Shown in pieces: positions 1 to 9,486 of a stretch of DNA of 64,000 bases. Origin of the DNA: RGIG3178 sp963674495 (GTDB lineage: Bacteria; Bacillota; Clostridia; Christensenellales; QAND01); the NCBI GenBank assembly GCA_963674495.2, contig CAXXLG010000001.1, positions 1 to 64,000 of the forward strand. Reading direction: 5' to 3'. Position numbers and translations under genes: made by a program. How positions within the stretch are numbered: the stretch's first letter is position 1; the number at the start of each line of letters is the position of its first letter. The notes under the pieces were generated by a model. It was not told the origin of the DNA and made no database searches. It worked only from the letters and a program-made list of their open reading frames with translations.

Positions 1-84
1 CAACCGTATTGCATGCGCCGTTTGGCTACGATCGAACTGCACAATAGAACTGGAGATCGCAATGATGGGAAGGGGATATGTACG

Positions 85-517
85 ATGAGTGCGCCAAACA
101 GGGGGTTTAAGCTTGAGCACGAATACCTGGAAATGCTCAATCAAATGATGGATTTAAGTGACGTATCACAGTTGCACATGATGGACCGGATGAGAGCGGA
201 TCTGCATAAAAAAATCATGTTGAGCCGTGATTTTGCGTACGAGGAACACAACGAGGAGTTCTATCGTCGAAGCAAGGTTTTGATGAGCAATCTTGATGTC
301 TTGCTTGGGTTTAATCCGCCCCAGTATATCGGCAAAAAAGCTGCCGAGCTGCATACACTGCTCAATTCCGAGGATTTTCAGGGCGTTTTTGGAGGGCAAA
401 CTCGATACGATTAAAACGCAGTACGGGGTAGTCAATGCCATTAACGACGGGGATGGCGCTGTGGCGCAGATGTGCCAAACCACGCAATTTGGAACGCGGT
501 TGCGTTGCGTAGAGTGA
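85..517 (+). pseudogene. Hypothetical protein, apparent +1 frameshift
   Basis: Small, charged, probably helical protein that I do not recognise. The ATG at 85 follows a GGGAAGGGGAT ribosome binding site, so it is preferred over in-frame starts further upstream. The first frame stops at 414, but coding-like sequence changes frame at about 381-396, in a run reading GCGTTTTTGGAGGG. There the alternative frame continues as FLEGKLDTIKTQYG and runs to the stop at 517. One extra base in the T or G run explains this, so it is either a sequencing indel or a recent lesion. The HAD gene that follows has a similar defect. Function unknown. Confidence 0.45.
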
Positions 518-561
518 TTCGGTCCGATATACTGTAAGCAAATGATAAAAAGGGGTTTGAA

Positions 562-1268
562 ATGATCGATACCATCCTGTTTGATTTGGACGGCACGTTG
601 TTGCCCATGGATATGCCGGCATTTGAAAAGCATTATGGCCAAGCGGTGGCTCAATACGTTGCCCAAAAGGGGCTGGATACGCCCCGGTTTATGAAGGCGT
701 TGATGGCGGGTACGCAAGCCATGCGTCTAAACAACGGTGCCATGTCCAACGCCCGACGGTTTGAAGAAATATTTTCAGGCTGTTCGCGCCTTACGATGAG
801 AAGATGGATGCTTTGATCCGTGCCTTCTTTGACACCGAGCATTATATTCTCATGGATGCGGTGTCTGTCGACGAATATGCGGACAAACTGGTAAAACGCG
901 CAAAAGCCTTGGGTTATACGGTCGTGTTGGCGTCCAATCCTTACTCGCCACGTCCCGGAACGATTGCGCGCATGAGAGCCGCGGGATTGGATCCGGCTGA
1001 TTTTGCGTTGATCACCACCATGGAGAATTCATCCCATTGCAAGCCCAGCCTCGGATATTACGAGGAGGTGCTGCAAAAGGTTGGCAAACGGCCGCAGCAG
1101 TGTATGATGGTGGGAAACGATGTGGATGAGGATATGATCGCGGGGCAATTGGGCATCAAGACCTATCTGGTTTTGCCCTGTATGATCAACAGGCACGACG
1201 CGGACATCGCTGCGTATGAGCGGGGTACGCTGGAACAGCTGTACCGAAGTTTGACCCCGCCGACGTGA
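562..1268 (+). pseudogene. HAD-family hydrolase, split by a -1 frameshift
   Basis: Haloacid dehalogenase-type phosphatase. The first part (562-816) has motif I, DLDGT, near residue 9. The second frame (usable from about 780, to 1268) has motif II around ASNPY, the motif III lysine in CKPSLGYY and motif IV GNDVDEDM. The two parts join cleanly if one G is restored in TCAGGCTG near 779-782, giving IFSGLFAPYDEKMDAL. All four HAD motifs are then present in one protein of about 235 residues. The ATG at 562 follows AAAGGGG. The substrate cannot be read from sequence. The break may be an assembly error. Confidence 0.75.
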
Positions 1269-1444
1269 TGGCCGGGTGTGGAGCGGCGTATGCAGACCGC
1301 TTGTTTGAGAATGTTGGCGCATATATGCTTTGTTGCGCGCATGCGTGTATATAGCAATTGGGAAACACGCGAGATAGGGCGTTCTGTGTATCCGATGCAC
1401 GGATGTAGTACCGCTAAAATCACATCGACTGGGAGGAATTGAAC

Positions 1445-1906
1445 ATGGCAGAGCTTTCACTGGTACGCGTTGATACCCATCTGATTCACGGGCAGGTACG
1501 CAATGTTTGGCTCAAACGCTACCCCGCGAAACTCATCGTCATCATCGATGATAATATTGCGGCGGATTCGATCGTGTCGCAGGTTTACAGGCTGGCAACA
1601 CCACTGGGTACAAAACTGTTGACATTGACCATTGATCAGGCGGCGCAATCATGGAAGAAGGATCGATTCGGGCCGGTGGGCCCGGCCTTTGTGTTGATGA
1701 GTGATGTGCCAACCGCATATGAGGTGTACAAAAAGGGGTTTGAGTTTCCGGATTTGCTGATCGGTTGGGTTGGGGGCACGGCGGGAGGCGGCCTGTTTGG
1801 GCCGCTTAAGCTCACGGAGGAAGACGAGCGCATGTTGGATGAACTGCGAAAAATGGGATGCAATGTGTCCTTTCCGGATATTCCGGCGGAGTACGGGGGG
1901 GATTAA
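1445..1906 (+). CDS. PTS mannose/fructose/sorbose-family IIB component
   Basis: 153-residue IIB subunit of a mannose-type phosphotransferase system. In this family it carries phosphate from IIA to the sugar during uptake through the IIC/IID membrane partners. The phospho-accepting histidine lies in DTHLIHGQV near residue 13, matching the family's R(I/V)D-x-RLIHGQV motif. Length is normal. ATG 1445 is chosen over TTG 1439 because GGGAGG at 1431-1436 is eight bases upstream. No IIA, IIC or IID gene is visible nearby, so it is a stray subunit here, either working with partners elsewhere or used as a regulatory phosphocarrier. Sugar specificity cannot be assigned. Confidence 0.9.
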   Translation: MAELSLVRVDTHLIHGQVRNVWLKRYPAKLIVIIDDNIAADSIVSQVYRLATPLGTKLLTLTIDQAAQSWKKDRFGPVGPAFVLMSDVPTAYEVYKKGFEFPDLLIGWVGGTAGGGLFGPLKLTEEDERMLDELRKMGCNVSFPDIPAEYGGD

Positions 1907-1944
1907 ACAGGCGAAGTGCGTATGAGAAGAATTGGAATTGTCTA

Positions 1945-2215
1945 TACCCATCTACCAGGCTTCGCCTTAATAGGGGAAAGCGTTTGTCTAAAAAACCTTT
2001 CGAGATTATCTAAACCCGCCCACTGCCCAATTGAGGTAAGCAAAAGGGCGGTGCCCCTTTGGATCCTCGCTAGCCAACCAGAGAGGGTGTTGAAAGACAT
2101 GGCCCTGTTGCTTCCGCTTTAAACCGCTGGGCAAAGAAATTATCTAAACCCGCCACCGCCCAATTGAGGTAAGCAAAGGGGCGTTGCCCTCTTGGATACC
2201 CCAAGGCTTTGCTTT
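1945..2215 (+). repeat. Dispersed GC-rich intergenic repeat, two partial copies
   Basis: Two copies of the window-wide repeat. The core is close to CCCGCCCACTGCCCAATT at about 2014 and again near 2148, each followed by GAGGTAAGCAAAGGGGCG and its complementary CCCCTTTGGA arm. A further piece of the GAAAGACATGG sub-repeat lies near 2090. No gene is supported in this stretch. Confidence 0.7.
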
Positions 2216-2328
2216 TCAAGGTGGGAGCAACAAACACGAATACAGATGATGACGCTTTAACTCATGGCATGGCTACAATTTATTGTACAAGGCTTACATT
2301 TGGTAGGATACCGACGGAATTGGAATAT

Positions 2329-2360
2329 AATAAGGACCTCGTACATACGAGGTCCTTATT
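2329..2360. terminator. Bidirectional rho-independent terminator
   Basis: Perfect 15-base inverted repeat (AATAAGGACCTCGTA, two-base loop) with A and T tracts at its ends. It lies between the convergent PTS IIB gene (+) and the glucarate dehydratase cluster (-), so it can stop transcription from both sides. Confidence 0.85.
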
Positions 2361-2505
2361 TGTTCGAACCGTACCAATAAAACTCAAAGACGCTGGCGCC
2401 AACAAGCGCATGGATGGAATGTATAAACTGGCTATGGCGATGGACAGTGAATGGTGAACACGCGCAGTATGCCGATGGAGATATCAGCGCACAAGGCAAG
2501 GTTTC

Positions 2506-3804
2506 CTATGATCGAACGCCCCACCCCGGGATGAGGTATTGCATGGCGATGGTGTCGTTGCGTATGTCCATATCTTGTTCCAGATACAGCTGATGTGCTT
2601 TTTGGATTTGATCCATGTCCGGCTCGATGCCAAGCCCCGGCTTGTTCGGAACATCAATGCAGCCGTTTCTGATTTGAAGAGGTTCCTTGGTCAGTCGTTC
2701 GTCACCCTCCTGCCAGATCCAGTGCGTGTCACAGGCGTTGATCTTTCCGGGTACAGCAGCGGCGGTATGCACGATCATGGCCAGCGATATGTCAAAGTGG
2801 CTGTTGGAATGGTTGCCCCACGTCAGTCCAAAGTTGTGGCACAGCTGGCCTACGCGAACCGAGCCCGCCATCGTCCAAAAATGTGGATCGGCCAAGGGGA
2901 TATCTACCGATTGCAGCGCCACGGCATGCCAAAGCTGCCGCCAGTTGGTGGCGATCATGTTGGTAGCGGTGGGCAGCCCCGTTCTGTGCCGGAACTCCGT
3001 CATGATTTCGCGACTGGAGAATCCCTTTTCTGCGCCGCAGGGATCCTCGCAATAGGAAAGGATGCCGTTCATATCGTGGCACAGCGATACCGCCTCGTCA
3101 AGCGACCAACAGGCGTTGGGATCCAGCGTGATACGACTGTCGGGAAACACCGCTTTGAGCGCCCACACGGATTGTATTTCCGTGCTACCGTCCAAAACAC
3201 CGCCCTTGAGTTTGAAATCGCGGAACCCGTATTTTTCCCGTGCGGCGATGGCCAGTGCCGTCAGCGCGCCCGATGTCAATGCCTGCTCGCGTCGAATGCG
3301 GTACCAGGAACATTCCTTATGGCCCTCAACATAGGGCAGGTCGGTTTTTCTGTGATCTCCTATATAGAAGATATAGCCCAAAAACGGGACGCTGTTCCTT
3401 TGCATACCGTCACCGAGCAGGGCGGCTACCGGTACGCCGATATACTGGCCCAAAAGGTCCAGAAGCGGCGCTTCGATTCCCGTTACAACGTGAACGCTGA
3501 TGCGTAAATCAAACGTCTGCAATCCGCGTACTTCGTTTTGCAGGGGAAAGGATGCTTTAACGGTTTGCAGCGTATTCTTGTATTCACCCAGTTGTGTGCC
3601 CACCACCAATGGGATGCACGAGTTTAGCGCATCCGTGATCTTTTTTCCGCCCGGAACCTCGCCCAATCCTACATGTCCATCGCTGTCGGTAAGTATAACG
3701 ATGTTGCGCGTAAAGAAGGGTGAATGCGCGCCACTGAGGTTGAGCAGCATGCTGTCGTGTCCCGCAACGGGAATCACCTGCATATGGACGATGGTAGGGG
3801 TCAT
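2506..3804 (-). CDS. gudD: Glucarate dehydratase, copy 1 (full catalytic set)
   Basis: Enolase-superfamily D-glucarate dehydratase (glucarate to 5-keto-4-deoxyglucarate, Mg-dependent). The protein aligns over its whole length with E. coli GudD. It keeps the KLK motif (K205/K207), metal ligands D235, E260/E266 and N289, and the D313-H339 dyad (DIPLADPHFW and GNHSNSHFD), all in E. coli numbering. The start at 3804 follows a GGAGGACA site. The annotated end, GWGVRS, is not canonical: removing one G from the GGGG run at 2519-2522 restores the family tail (GWAFDHRKPCLVR) and moves the stop to 2484. So 2484 is the likely true end, with an indel or a recent lesion. First of three tandem copies; downstream-most in the cluster. 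Confidence 0.92.
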   Translation of the reverse strand: MTPTIVHMQVIPVAGHDSMLLNLSGAHSPFFTRNIVILTDSDGHVGLGEVPGGKKITDALNSCIPLVVGTQLGEYKNTLQTVKASFPLQNEVRGLQTFDLRISVHVVTGIEAPLLDLLGQYIGVPVAALLGDGMQRNSVPFLGYIFYIGDHRKTDLPYVEGHKECSWYRIRREQALTSGALTALAIAAREKYGFRDFKLKGGVLDGSTEIQSVWALKAVFPDSRITLDPNACWSLDEAVSLCHDMNGILSYCEDPCGAEKGFSSREIMTEFRHRTGLPTATNMIATNWRQLWHAVALQSVDIPLADPHFWTMAGSVRVGQLCHNFGLTWGNHSNSHFDISLAMIVHTAAAVPGKINACDTHWIWQEGDERLTKEPLQIRNGCIDVPNKPGLGIEPDMDQIQKAHQLYLEQDMDIRNDTIAMQYLIPGWGVRS

Positions 3805-4004
3805 AGCCTGTCCTCCGTTATGTGTCGATTATCAGAATTGTACCATACGCATCGGATGATGTAGCAATAAAAAAGCTCACTTACACGGTGGTATGCGTTA
3901 GAGGGTATAACGTATCGTCGTCAGATGCATCGGGCAAACAGGGATGGCGCCTGCGTCAAAAAACCGCGACACTGTACATCCGAATAGACATTGGCCTACT
4001 TTGG

Positions 4005-5324
4005 TCAGCGAACCAAACACGGGCGATGGGGATCGAATACCCAACCTGGGATGAGGTGTTGCATGGCGATGGCATCGTCCCGGTCACCCAGCGAATGTTC
4101 TACGTACAGCTGGTGTGCTTGCTCAATCCGGTCAAAATCCGGTTCAATGCCAAGACCCGGCTTGTCCGGTATATCGATGCAGCCATCTTTGATTTGAAGC
4201 GGATGTTTGGTAAGCTGTTCTTCGCCTTCTTGGTAAATCCAGTGTATGCCGCATGCGTTGATATTACCGGGTACGGCGGCGGCGGTGTGCACCATCATGG
4301 CCAGCGATATATCGAAGTGACTGGCGGAATTATTGCCCCATTTCAGTCCGAAGTTGTGACATAGCTGTCCCACGCGCACGGAGCCGGACATGGACCAATA
4401 ATGTGGGTTGACCAGCGGGATGTCCACCGATTGCAGCGCCACGGCGTGCCAAAGTTGCCGCCAGTTGGTGGTGACCATGTTGCTGGCTGTGGGGATACCG
4501 GTCTTCCTGCGAAACTCCGTCATGATCTCGCGGCCGGAGAACCCTTTTTCCGCACCGCAGGGATCCTCGCAATAGGAAAGGATGCCGTTCATATCACGGC
4601 AAAGCGATACCGCCTCGTCAAGTGACCAACAGGCGTTGGGATCCAGCGTGATGCGGCTGTCCGGGTACACACCTTTGAGCATCCATACGGCCTGCATCTC
4701 CGTGCTGCCATCGAGCACACCGCCTTTGATCCTGAAATTCCGAAAGCCATATTTTTCCCGAGCTGCGATTGCCAATGCCACCAATGCGTTCGGCGTCAAC
4801 GCCGGATTACGGCGGATGCGGTACCAGGTACATTCGTCGTTGCCCGAGACATAGGAAAGATCTGTCTTGTTCTGGTCGCCGATGAAGAAGATATTGGCCA
4901 GGCACGGCACATTTTTGTGATGCAATCCGTCGCCCAGCAGCGCCGCAGCCGGTACACCCAGGTACTGGCCCATCAGGTCCAAAAGCGGCGCTTCGATGGC
5001 TGTAAAAACGTGCACACCGGTGCGAATGTCATATGTTTGATATCCGCGTTCTTCGTTTGTTGGCTTAAGGAATGCGTTGACGGTAAGAAGCGTGTTTTTA
5101 TATCCACCCAGCCGCGTTCCCACAACAAGCGGAATGCACGAAATCAACGCGTTTGTAATCCTTTTGCCACCCGGTACTTCGCCTAAGCCCACGCGGCCCG
5201 TGCTGTCGGTAAGTATAACGATGTTGCGCGTGAAGAAAGGCGAATGCGCGCCACTGAGGTTGAGCAGCATGCTGTCGTGTCCAGCAACGGGAATCACCTG
5301 CATATCGACGATGGTAGGGGTCAT
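4005..5324 (-). CDS. Glucarate dehydratase paralogue, copy 2 (His/Asp dyad lost)
   Basis: 439-residue enolase-superfamily paralogue of the glucarate dehydratase at 2506-3804, intact to the canonical tail RPCLVR. Metal ligands are kept (TLDPNACW, EDPCGAE, SNM). However, the K205 position is arginine (FRIKGG), the H339 position is asparagine (GNNSASHFD) and D313 is asparagine (LVNPHYW). K207 remains. In E. coli GudD, K207 and the H339-D313 dyad are the two acid/base groups, so this copy should have lost one face of the active site. It may act on a single epimer or be a GudX-like protein with low activity. RBS GGAGGACA precedes the start. Same strand and about 200 bases upstream of copy 1. Confidence 0.9.
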   Translation of the reverse strand: MTPTIVDMQVIPVAGHDSMLLNLSGAHSPFFTRNIVILTDSTGRVGLGEVPGGKRITNALISCIPLVVGTRLGGYKNTLLTVNAFLKPTNEERGYQTYDIRTGVHVFTAIEAPLLDLMGQYLGVPAAALLGDGLHHKNVPCLANIFFIGDQNKTDLSYVSGNDECTWYRIRRNPALTPNALVALAIAAREKYGFRNFRIKGGVLDGSTEMQAVWMLKGVYPDSRITLDPNACWSLDEAVSLCRDMNGILSYCEDPCGAEKGFSGREIMTEFRRKTGIPTASNMVTTNWRQLWHAVALQSVDIPLVNPHYWSMSGSVRVGQLCHNFGLKWGNNSASHFDISLAMMVHTAAAVPGNINACGIHWIYQEGEEQLTKHPLQIKDGCIDIPDKPGLGIEPDFDRIEQAHQLYVEHSLGDRDDAIAMQHLIPGWVFDPHRPCLVR

Positions 5325-5526
5325 GGTCTGTCCTCCTAAATGTGTTGATTATCAGTATTGTACTATACATGAAACGTATTACGTTGAAAGAACAAATTTT
5401 ACATGCCCGGTGGCATGTGTTGTGGGATTCATATATTGCCGATGTAAGACGCATCGGACAAAACAAACGGATACAACGCAAAAAACGACGACGCTGTGTC
5501 TGCGGATACCATTGGCCGGTTTTGGT

Positions 5527-6840
5527 TCAGCGCACCAAGCATGGGCGCTTCGGATCGAATACCCAGCCGGGGATAAGATATTGCATGGCGAGGGTATCAT
5601 TGCGCGCGCCCAATGAATGCGTCAGATACAATTGGTGTGCCTGCTCGATCTTCTCAAAATCGGGTTCGATACCGAGACCCGGCTTGTCCGGTACATCGAT
5701 GCAGCCATTTTTGATTTGAAGCGGTTGTTTGGTCAACCGTTCGTCGCCCTCCTGCCATATCCAGTGTGTATCGCAGGCGTTGATTTCGCCGGGCACGGCG
5801 GCGGCGGTATGCACCACCATTGCCAACGAGATATCGAATGCGTTGGCAGAATGTGTGCCCCAGGTCAGTCCGAAGTTGTGGCACAGCTGACCCACGCGCA
5901 CCGAGCCGGACATGGTCCAAAAATGCGGATCGGCCAACGGAATGTCCACCGATTGCAGCGCCACGGCGTGCCAGAGTTCCCGCCAGTTTGTGGCAATCAT
6001 GTTGGTGGCGGTGGGGATACCGGTCTTCCTGCGAAATTCCGTCATGATTTCACGGCCGGAGAATCCGTTTTCCGCGCCGCAGGGATCCTCGCAATAGGTT
6101 AGGATACCGTTCATGTCGTGACACAGCGATACCGCCTCGTCAAGCGACCAACAAGCGTTGGGGTCCAACGTGATGCGGCTGTCCGGAAACGCAGCCTTGA
6201 GCGCCCAGATAGCTTGTATCTCGGTACGCCCATCCAGTACGCCGCCGTGCAGCTTGAAGTCGCGGAATCCATATTTCTCCCGCGCGGCGATGGCCAGTGT
6301 CACCAACGCGCCCGGTGTTAACGCCTTATCGCGCCGAATGCGGTACCAAGAGCATTCGTCGCTGCCCTCCTTATACAAAAGATCGGTTTTTCTGCGGTCG
6401 CCGATACAGAAGATATAACCAAAAAACGGCACGCTCTTGCGCTGTATCCCGTCGCCCAGCAGCGCCGCCACCGGAACGCCAAGATACTGGCCCATCAGAT
6501 CCAATAGCGCGGATTCAATGCCGGTGAAAACGTAGGCGTGAACGTGCATTACCTGTGTCCTGCTTATGATGCTATTCTCTTGCAGGAAGGTTTGCACGCC
6601 AAGCAACGTGTTTTTGTACATGCCAAGATCCGTGCCCACCACCAGCGGAATGCTCGCCTTGAGCGCGTCGGTAACCATTTCGCCGCCCGGTACCTCGCCC
6701 AGGCCTACGTGGCCCGCACTGTCCGTTACTATGATGATGTTGCGCGTAAAAAAGGGGGCATGAGCGCCTTTGAGGTTGAGCAGCATGCTGTCTTGTCCAG
6801 CAACCGGAACTACCCGCATATCCTCAATGCGTGGGGTCAT
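5527..6840 (-). CDS. Glucarate dehydratase paralogue, copy 3 (K207 replaced by His)
   Basis: 437-residue paralogue, first gene of the tandem cluster. The start is MTPRIEDM at 6840, directly behind an AGGAGGT site; the longer open frame upstream has no support. It keeps metal ligands and the D313-H339 dyad (DIPLADPHFW, GTHSAN), but the second lysine of KxK is histidine (FKLHGG) and the histidine four residues after H339 is alanine. The defect is therefore complementary to that of copy 2. Substrate could be an epimeric aldarate; that is inference. A transporter and regulator for aldarates are not visible in the window. Confidence 0.9.
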   Translation of the reverse strand: MTPRIEDMRVVPVAGQDSMLLNLKGAHAPFFTRNIIIVTDSAGHVGLGEVPGGEMVTDALKASIPLVVGTDLGMYKNTLLGVQTFLQENSIISRTQVMHVHAYVFTGIESALLDLMGQYLGVPVAALLGDGIQRKSVPFFGYIFCIGDRRKTDLLYKEGSDECSWYRIRRDKALTPGALVTLAIAAREKYGFRDFKLHGGVLDGRTEIQAIWALKAAFPDSRITLDPNACWSLDEAVSLCHDMNGILTYCEDPCGAENGFSGREIMTEFRRKTGIPTATNMIATNWRELWHAVALQSVDIPLADPHFWTMSGSVRVGQLCHNFGLTWGTHSANAFDISLAMVVHTAAAVPGEINACDTHWIWQEGDERLTKQPLQIKNGCIDVPDKPGLGIEPDFEKIEQAHQLYLTHSLGARNDTLAMQYLIPGWVFDPKRPCLVR

Positions 6841-6930
6841 CCGTGTACCTCCTATTTTTTGGCTTCTGCAATATACAAACATTTTACCATAGGCAAAGAT
6901 TGTATTTCTACACAGGGCACCATAATACAC

Positions 6931-6945
6931 GTTCAAAATATGAAC
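6931..6945. promoter_or_regulatory. Candidate operator upstream of the glucarate dehydratase cluster
   Basis: Perfect inverted repeat GTTCA-N5-TGAAC about 90 bases upstream of the first gene of the minus-strand cluster. The form suits a dimeric repressor (GntR or LacI size range), but no regulator gene lies beside it. No convincing promoter could be fixed around it. Confidence 0.3.
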
Positions 6946-7221
6946 TATTGTTTGACACATGCGTTATGGTAGTGAATTATCGTTATAATACGATGGCGAA
7001 AACAGTACTATAAATGCAATAAATATATGATATATACCGTATAGCAATATGAATGTATGAGAATAGTAAAATAGATGTTTAATACAGATGGTATATGATA
7101 AAACATGAAAGGCTATTTATAGTAAATATAACATTTAGAAAACAAACATACAATCCTGCTTATTGGCGTCGATAGACAAGTTGTTGAAATGGGATGGGGA
7201 TGTGTGCGATACAGCGAACAG
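6946..7221. other. AT-rich non-coding stretch
   Basis: AT-rich sequence between the divergent/convergent neighbours, without ribosome binding sites or codon pattern. It contains TTGACA at about 6953 followed 17 bases later by AATTAT, a possible plus-strand promoter with no gene behind it. Nothing else is seen. Confidence 0.4.
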
Positions 7222-7578
7222 TTAACCGCGCATAACCAGAGTAGCGGCGAGGACAAGGGCAATTGTAATGACGGTGGAAGCGGCGATGTGAAGTATGCGC
7301 CACATTGCATGCCGAGGAGTACCAATGGTCATCAAAGCGCCGGATGCGAACAGCATGATGGCCAGTACCGCTACCACCACCATCATGCTTATGATAAAGC
7401 CGCTGACGCCGGTCTTTTGAACGATACGTATCAAAGTGTAGGCCAGGCCCGCTGTTGCCAGCAATGATATGAGCTTGTGTACCGTGATCAAAAGTGTTGG
7501 GTACGGCGCGCCGGTTATACATAGATAGATGCCGGATGCAACGGCGGCAAGAAACAACAGAACGGATGCGATGGTCAT
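7222..7578 (-). CDS. Small four-helix membrane protein
   Basis: 118-residue hydrophobic protein with four predicted transmembrane helices (from MTIASVLLFLAAVASG onward, a HKLISLLATAGLAY helix, a SGFIISMMVVVAVLAIM helix and a C-terminal HIAASTVITIALVLAA helix). Conserved-looking histidines sit at two helix starts, which recalls cytochrome-b561-like or DoxX-like small membrane proteins, but I cannot assign a family. The start at 7578 has AGGAGGAA upstream; longer frames are unsupported. Monocistronic, ending close to the AT-rich gap. Confidence 0.65.
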   Translation of the reverse strand: MTIASVLLFLAAVASGIYLCITGAPYPTLLITVHKLISLLATAGLAYTLIRIVQKTGVSGFIISMMVVVAVLAIMLFASGALMTIGTPRHAMWRILHIAASTVITIALVLAATLVMRG

Positions 7579-7799
7579 TGGGTTCCTCCTGTGTTGGTTG
7601 ATTGTTCTCGATAGCCTCTTGTTATTTGTCACAGATGAAAGGGCAGGGCTTGTGGTGCTTGGATTCTGCGTATCCGATGTTGAAGAATTCATTTCTATTA
7701 GTATAAACGCAGATTGCAAAATATGAAATACTTTAATCCCGTTGAAATGTGCAAATACAACGAAGATGGCGTGTTAGGCCATATACGGTGGAATGGAAC

Positions 7800-8330
7800 G
7801 ATCTATACCCGCCCACCACGCTTCGCTTTTTAAGGGAGATCCAATTCCCCCTTGAGAAACCCCCTGGATCGCTGCTTTTTTGTGAAAAAGCAAGCGGGTT
7901 AAGGGATTTGCCGCTGCGCATACAGCATAGCTTACGGCAAATGATATTGAATTAGGGGAAAGCGTTTCCCCTTAAAAATCCCCTTTCAGGAGGATCGAAT
8001 CCCGCCCACCACCCAATTAAGGTATGCAAAGGAGGCAAGCCCCCTTTGGAACCCCGGCTGTCGCCGTTTGGGACAAGAAGGTATTGAGAACCCTCTGAAA
8101 GACATGGATTCAGGTTTCGTTATTCACGCGCTTTCGTCTCATGCTTTCAGAACCTCCGATTCGCTGTTACTGCCACTGGCAACGCTCATTTGCGGTTCCC
8201 GCCGCCAATTGAGGTATTCAAAGGCGGGTTATGGATTGGGATTAGGGGGAAGGGGTTTGCCGCTTCGCATGCAGCGTAGCTTACGGCAAATGATATTGAA
8301 CGAAACAGGGCATGCGCCTACGTATGGATA
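7800..8330 (+). repeat. Cluster of dispersed intergenic repeats
   Basis: Mosaic of the repeat sub-units: a GCTTCGCTTTTTAAGGG unit, a TTTGCCGCTGCGCA...ACGGCAAA hairpin, an AAGGGGAAAGCGTTTCCCCTT hairpin, the CCCGCCCACCACCCAATT core at about 8003, and a CTGAAAGACATGG...GCTTTCAGAACCTCC unit near 8093-8155. Short open frames crossing it are products of the repeats and not genes. Confidence 0.75.
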
Positions 8331-8761
8331 GCTGCAGGATTAGCGTTGTACATGTTCAATAAAGATGCGCCAAAAAAAGTGCAGGCGGCAGACACTATAT
8401 TGACAATGGCTTTTTAGAGCAATACAATTAAAACACAAACATATGTTCGCATATTTCCCATAAAGCAGTGCGGGCATTGGGGTGCTGGAGAGTGTTTACA
8501 ATATGCCGCGGGAAAAGTCGACGATGGCACGGGTAGACGATTTGCCCTCTTTGGCCCCCGTTATGCGAATATTTGTGCGTTCTAATTGGAGATTTCCAAA
8601 ATTGGCCGGTTTGTTTTATTATGGAACTACAAAAACTGACAGGTTTGAGTTTTATGTGCATGCGGAACCAAACCGGGGAGGTATTCACATGATGTATAAT
8701 AAAAGGATTTTGTTAACCTGTGCAAAGACTCGTCAAAGGGTATTTGTAACGGATGAGCATA
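8331..8761. other. No supported gene
   Basis: About 430 bases downstream of the XRE repressor gene. An open frame on the plus strand (about 8482-8883) overlaps the 3' end of that gene antisense, lacks a good ribosome binding site and has no recognisable motif, so it is not called. Confidence 0.4.
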
Positions 8762-9184
8762 TCATCGTGAATTGCCGCTGTCCCCGCTTCTGTCCAATTC
8801 TTCGCGGACAATCTGACGTATGTACGAACGTATGTCCGCTGTTTTCGCAACGCCCGGTTCAGCCGGAACGGCCTCAAAAATAGCATCCCGAATCACCTCG
8901 CGCTCTTCCGATGGAAGGGCTTCTTTTTTTGGCCCGTATGTCCGTATGCGCTGGCCGCTCACCTCGATATCCTGCGCAAACAGGGGATCATCAGTTCGCC
9001 CGAGCAGATAGTCCACGGATACGCCAAAATAATCAGCAATGCGTATGGTTGTGTTGAAGTTGGGCTCGCGCTTACCGCTCTCCCAACCGCCTACAGTGGA
9101 TTGACTGACGCCCAGCTTTGTGGCGAGCTTTGCCTGCGAAAGACCGGCGGCTTCCCGAAGGGATTTTAATCTGATGCGGAACAT
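8762..9184 (-). CDS. XRE-family phage-type repressor
   Basis: 140-residue DNA-binding protein. An N-terminal helix-turn-helix spans about residues 4-58 (LSQAKLATKLGVSQSTVGGW then the REP-x-FNTTIRIADYFGVSVDYLLGR ending typical of Clostridia XRE proteins). The C-terminal part is acidic and helical and may dimerise. ATG 9184 is preferred because AAGGAAG lies eight bases upstream; ATG 9190 abuts that site. It is divergent from a strong promoter at 9274-9302 and from the phage-like genes to the right, the usual CI/Cro layout. It probably represses that promoter and its own. Confidence 0.85.
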   Translation of the reverse strand: MFRIRLKSLREAAGLSQAKLATKLGVSQSTVGGWESGKREPNFNTTIRIADYFGVSVDYLLGRTDDPLFAQDIEVSGQRIRTYGPKKEALPSEEREVIRDAIFEAVPAEPGVAKTADIRSYIRQIVREELDRSGDSGNSR

Positions 9185-9273
9185 AGGCATCTTCCTTTCA
9201 GAAACATTTAACCATATCGTGAACACCATCGCAAGATGCGATAAATAAATCCCGGAAATAATCGCATTAAGCG

Positions 9274-9302
9274 TTGACTATCGCGTAAAGTAGTGGTAAT
9301 AT
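9274..9302 (+). promoter_or_regulatory. Sigma-70-type promoter of the phage-like early region
   Basis: TTGACT at 9274-9279 and TAATAT at 9297-9302 with a 17-base spacer. Overlapping elements TATCGCG / GATAGCGA / ACGCGA around 9279-9330 could be operator half-sites for the divergent XRE repressor. It points toward the zinc-ribbon and replication-like genes. Confidence 0.6.
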
Positions 9303-9486
9303 AAACGCAGATAGCGATTATATTACGCGAAGTGCCATGAGATCTGGACGGAGATAGGGTCGGACGGGTGCGTATCTACGTTGAATGTTACGGCTTTGGG
9401 CAAGAACGCGATGTACTAAGGTCATTGCAATACGCCATAATACTAAAGATGCGGTTCTATGTACGATGTAGCAGGAAGGAAAGGCA

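Noticed and set aside
2539..3507. Long plus-strand open frame of 322 codons across the first glucarate dehydratase gene
   Set aside because: Antisense shadow of a well-conserved enzyme gene with no ribosome binding site or domain of its own; similar shadows occur over the other two copies.
7749..7955. Short proteins rich in P, R and S across repeat clusters (also near 13083-13442, 14361-14970, 52314-52622, 55465-55695)
   Set aside because: They are translations of the dispersed repeats and recur with them.
8482..8883. Plus-strand open frame of 133 codons
   Set aside because: Overlaps the end of the XRE repressor gene antisense, has no convincing start site and no recognisable fold.
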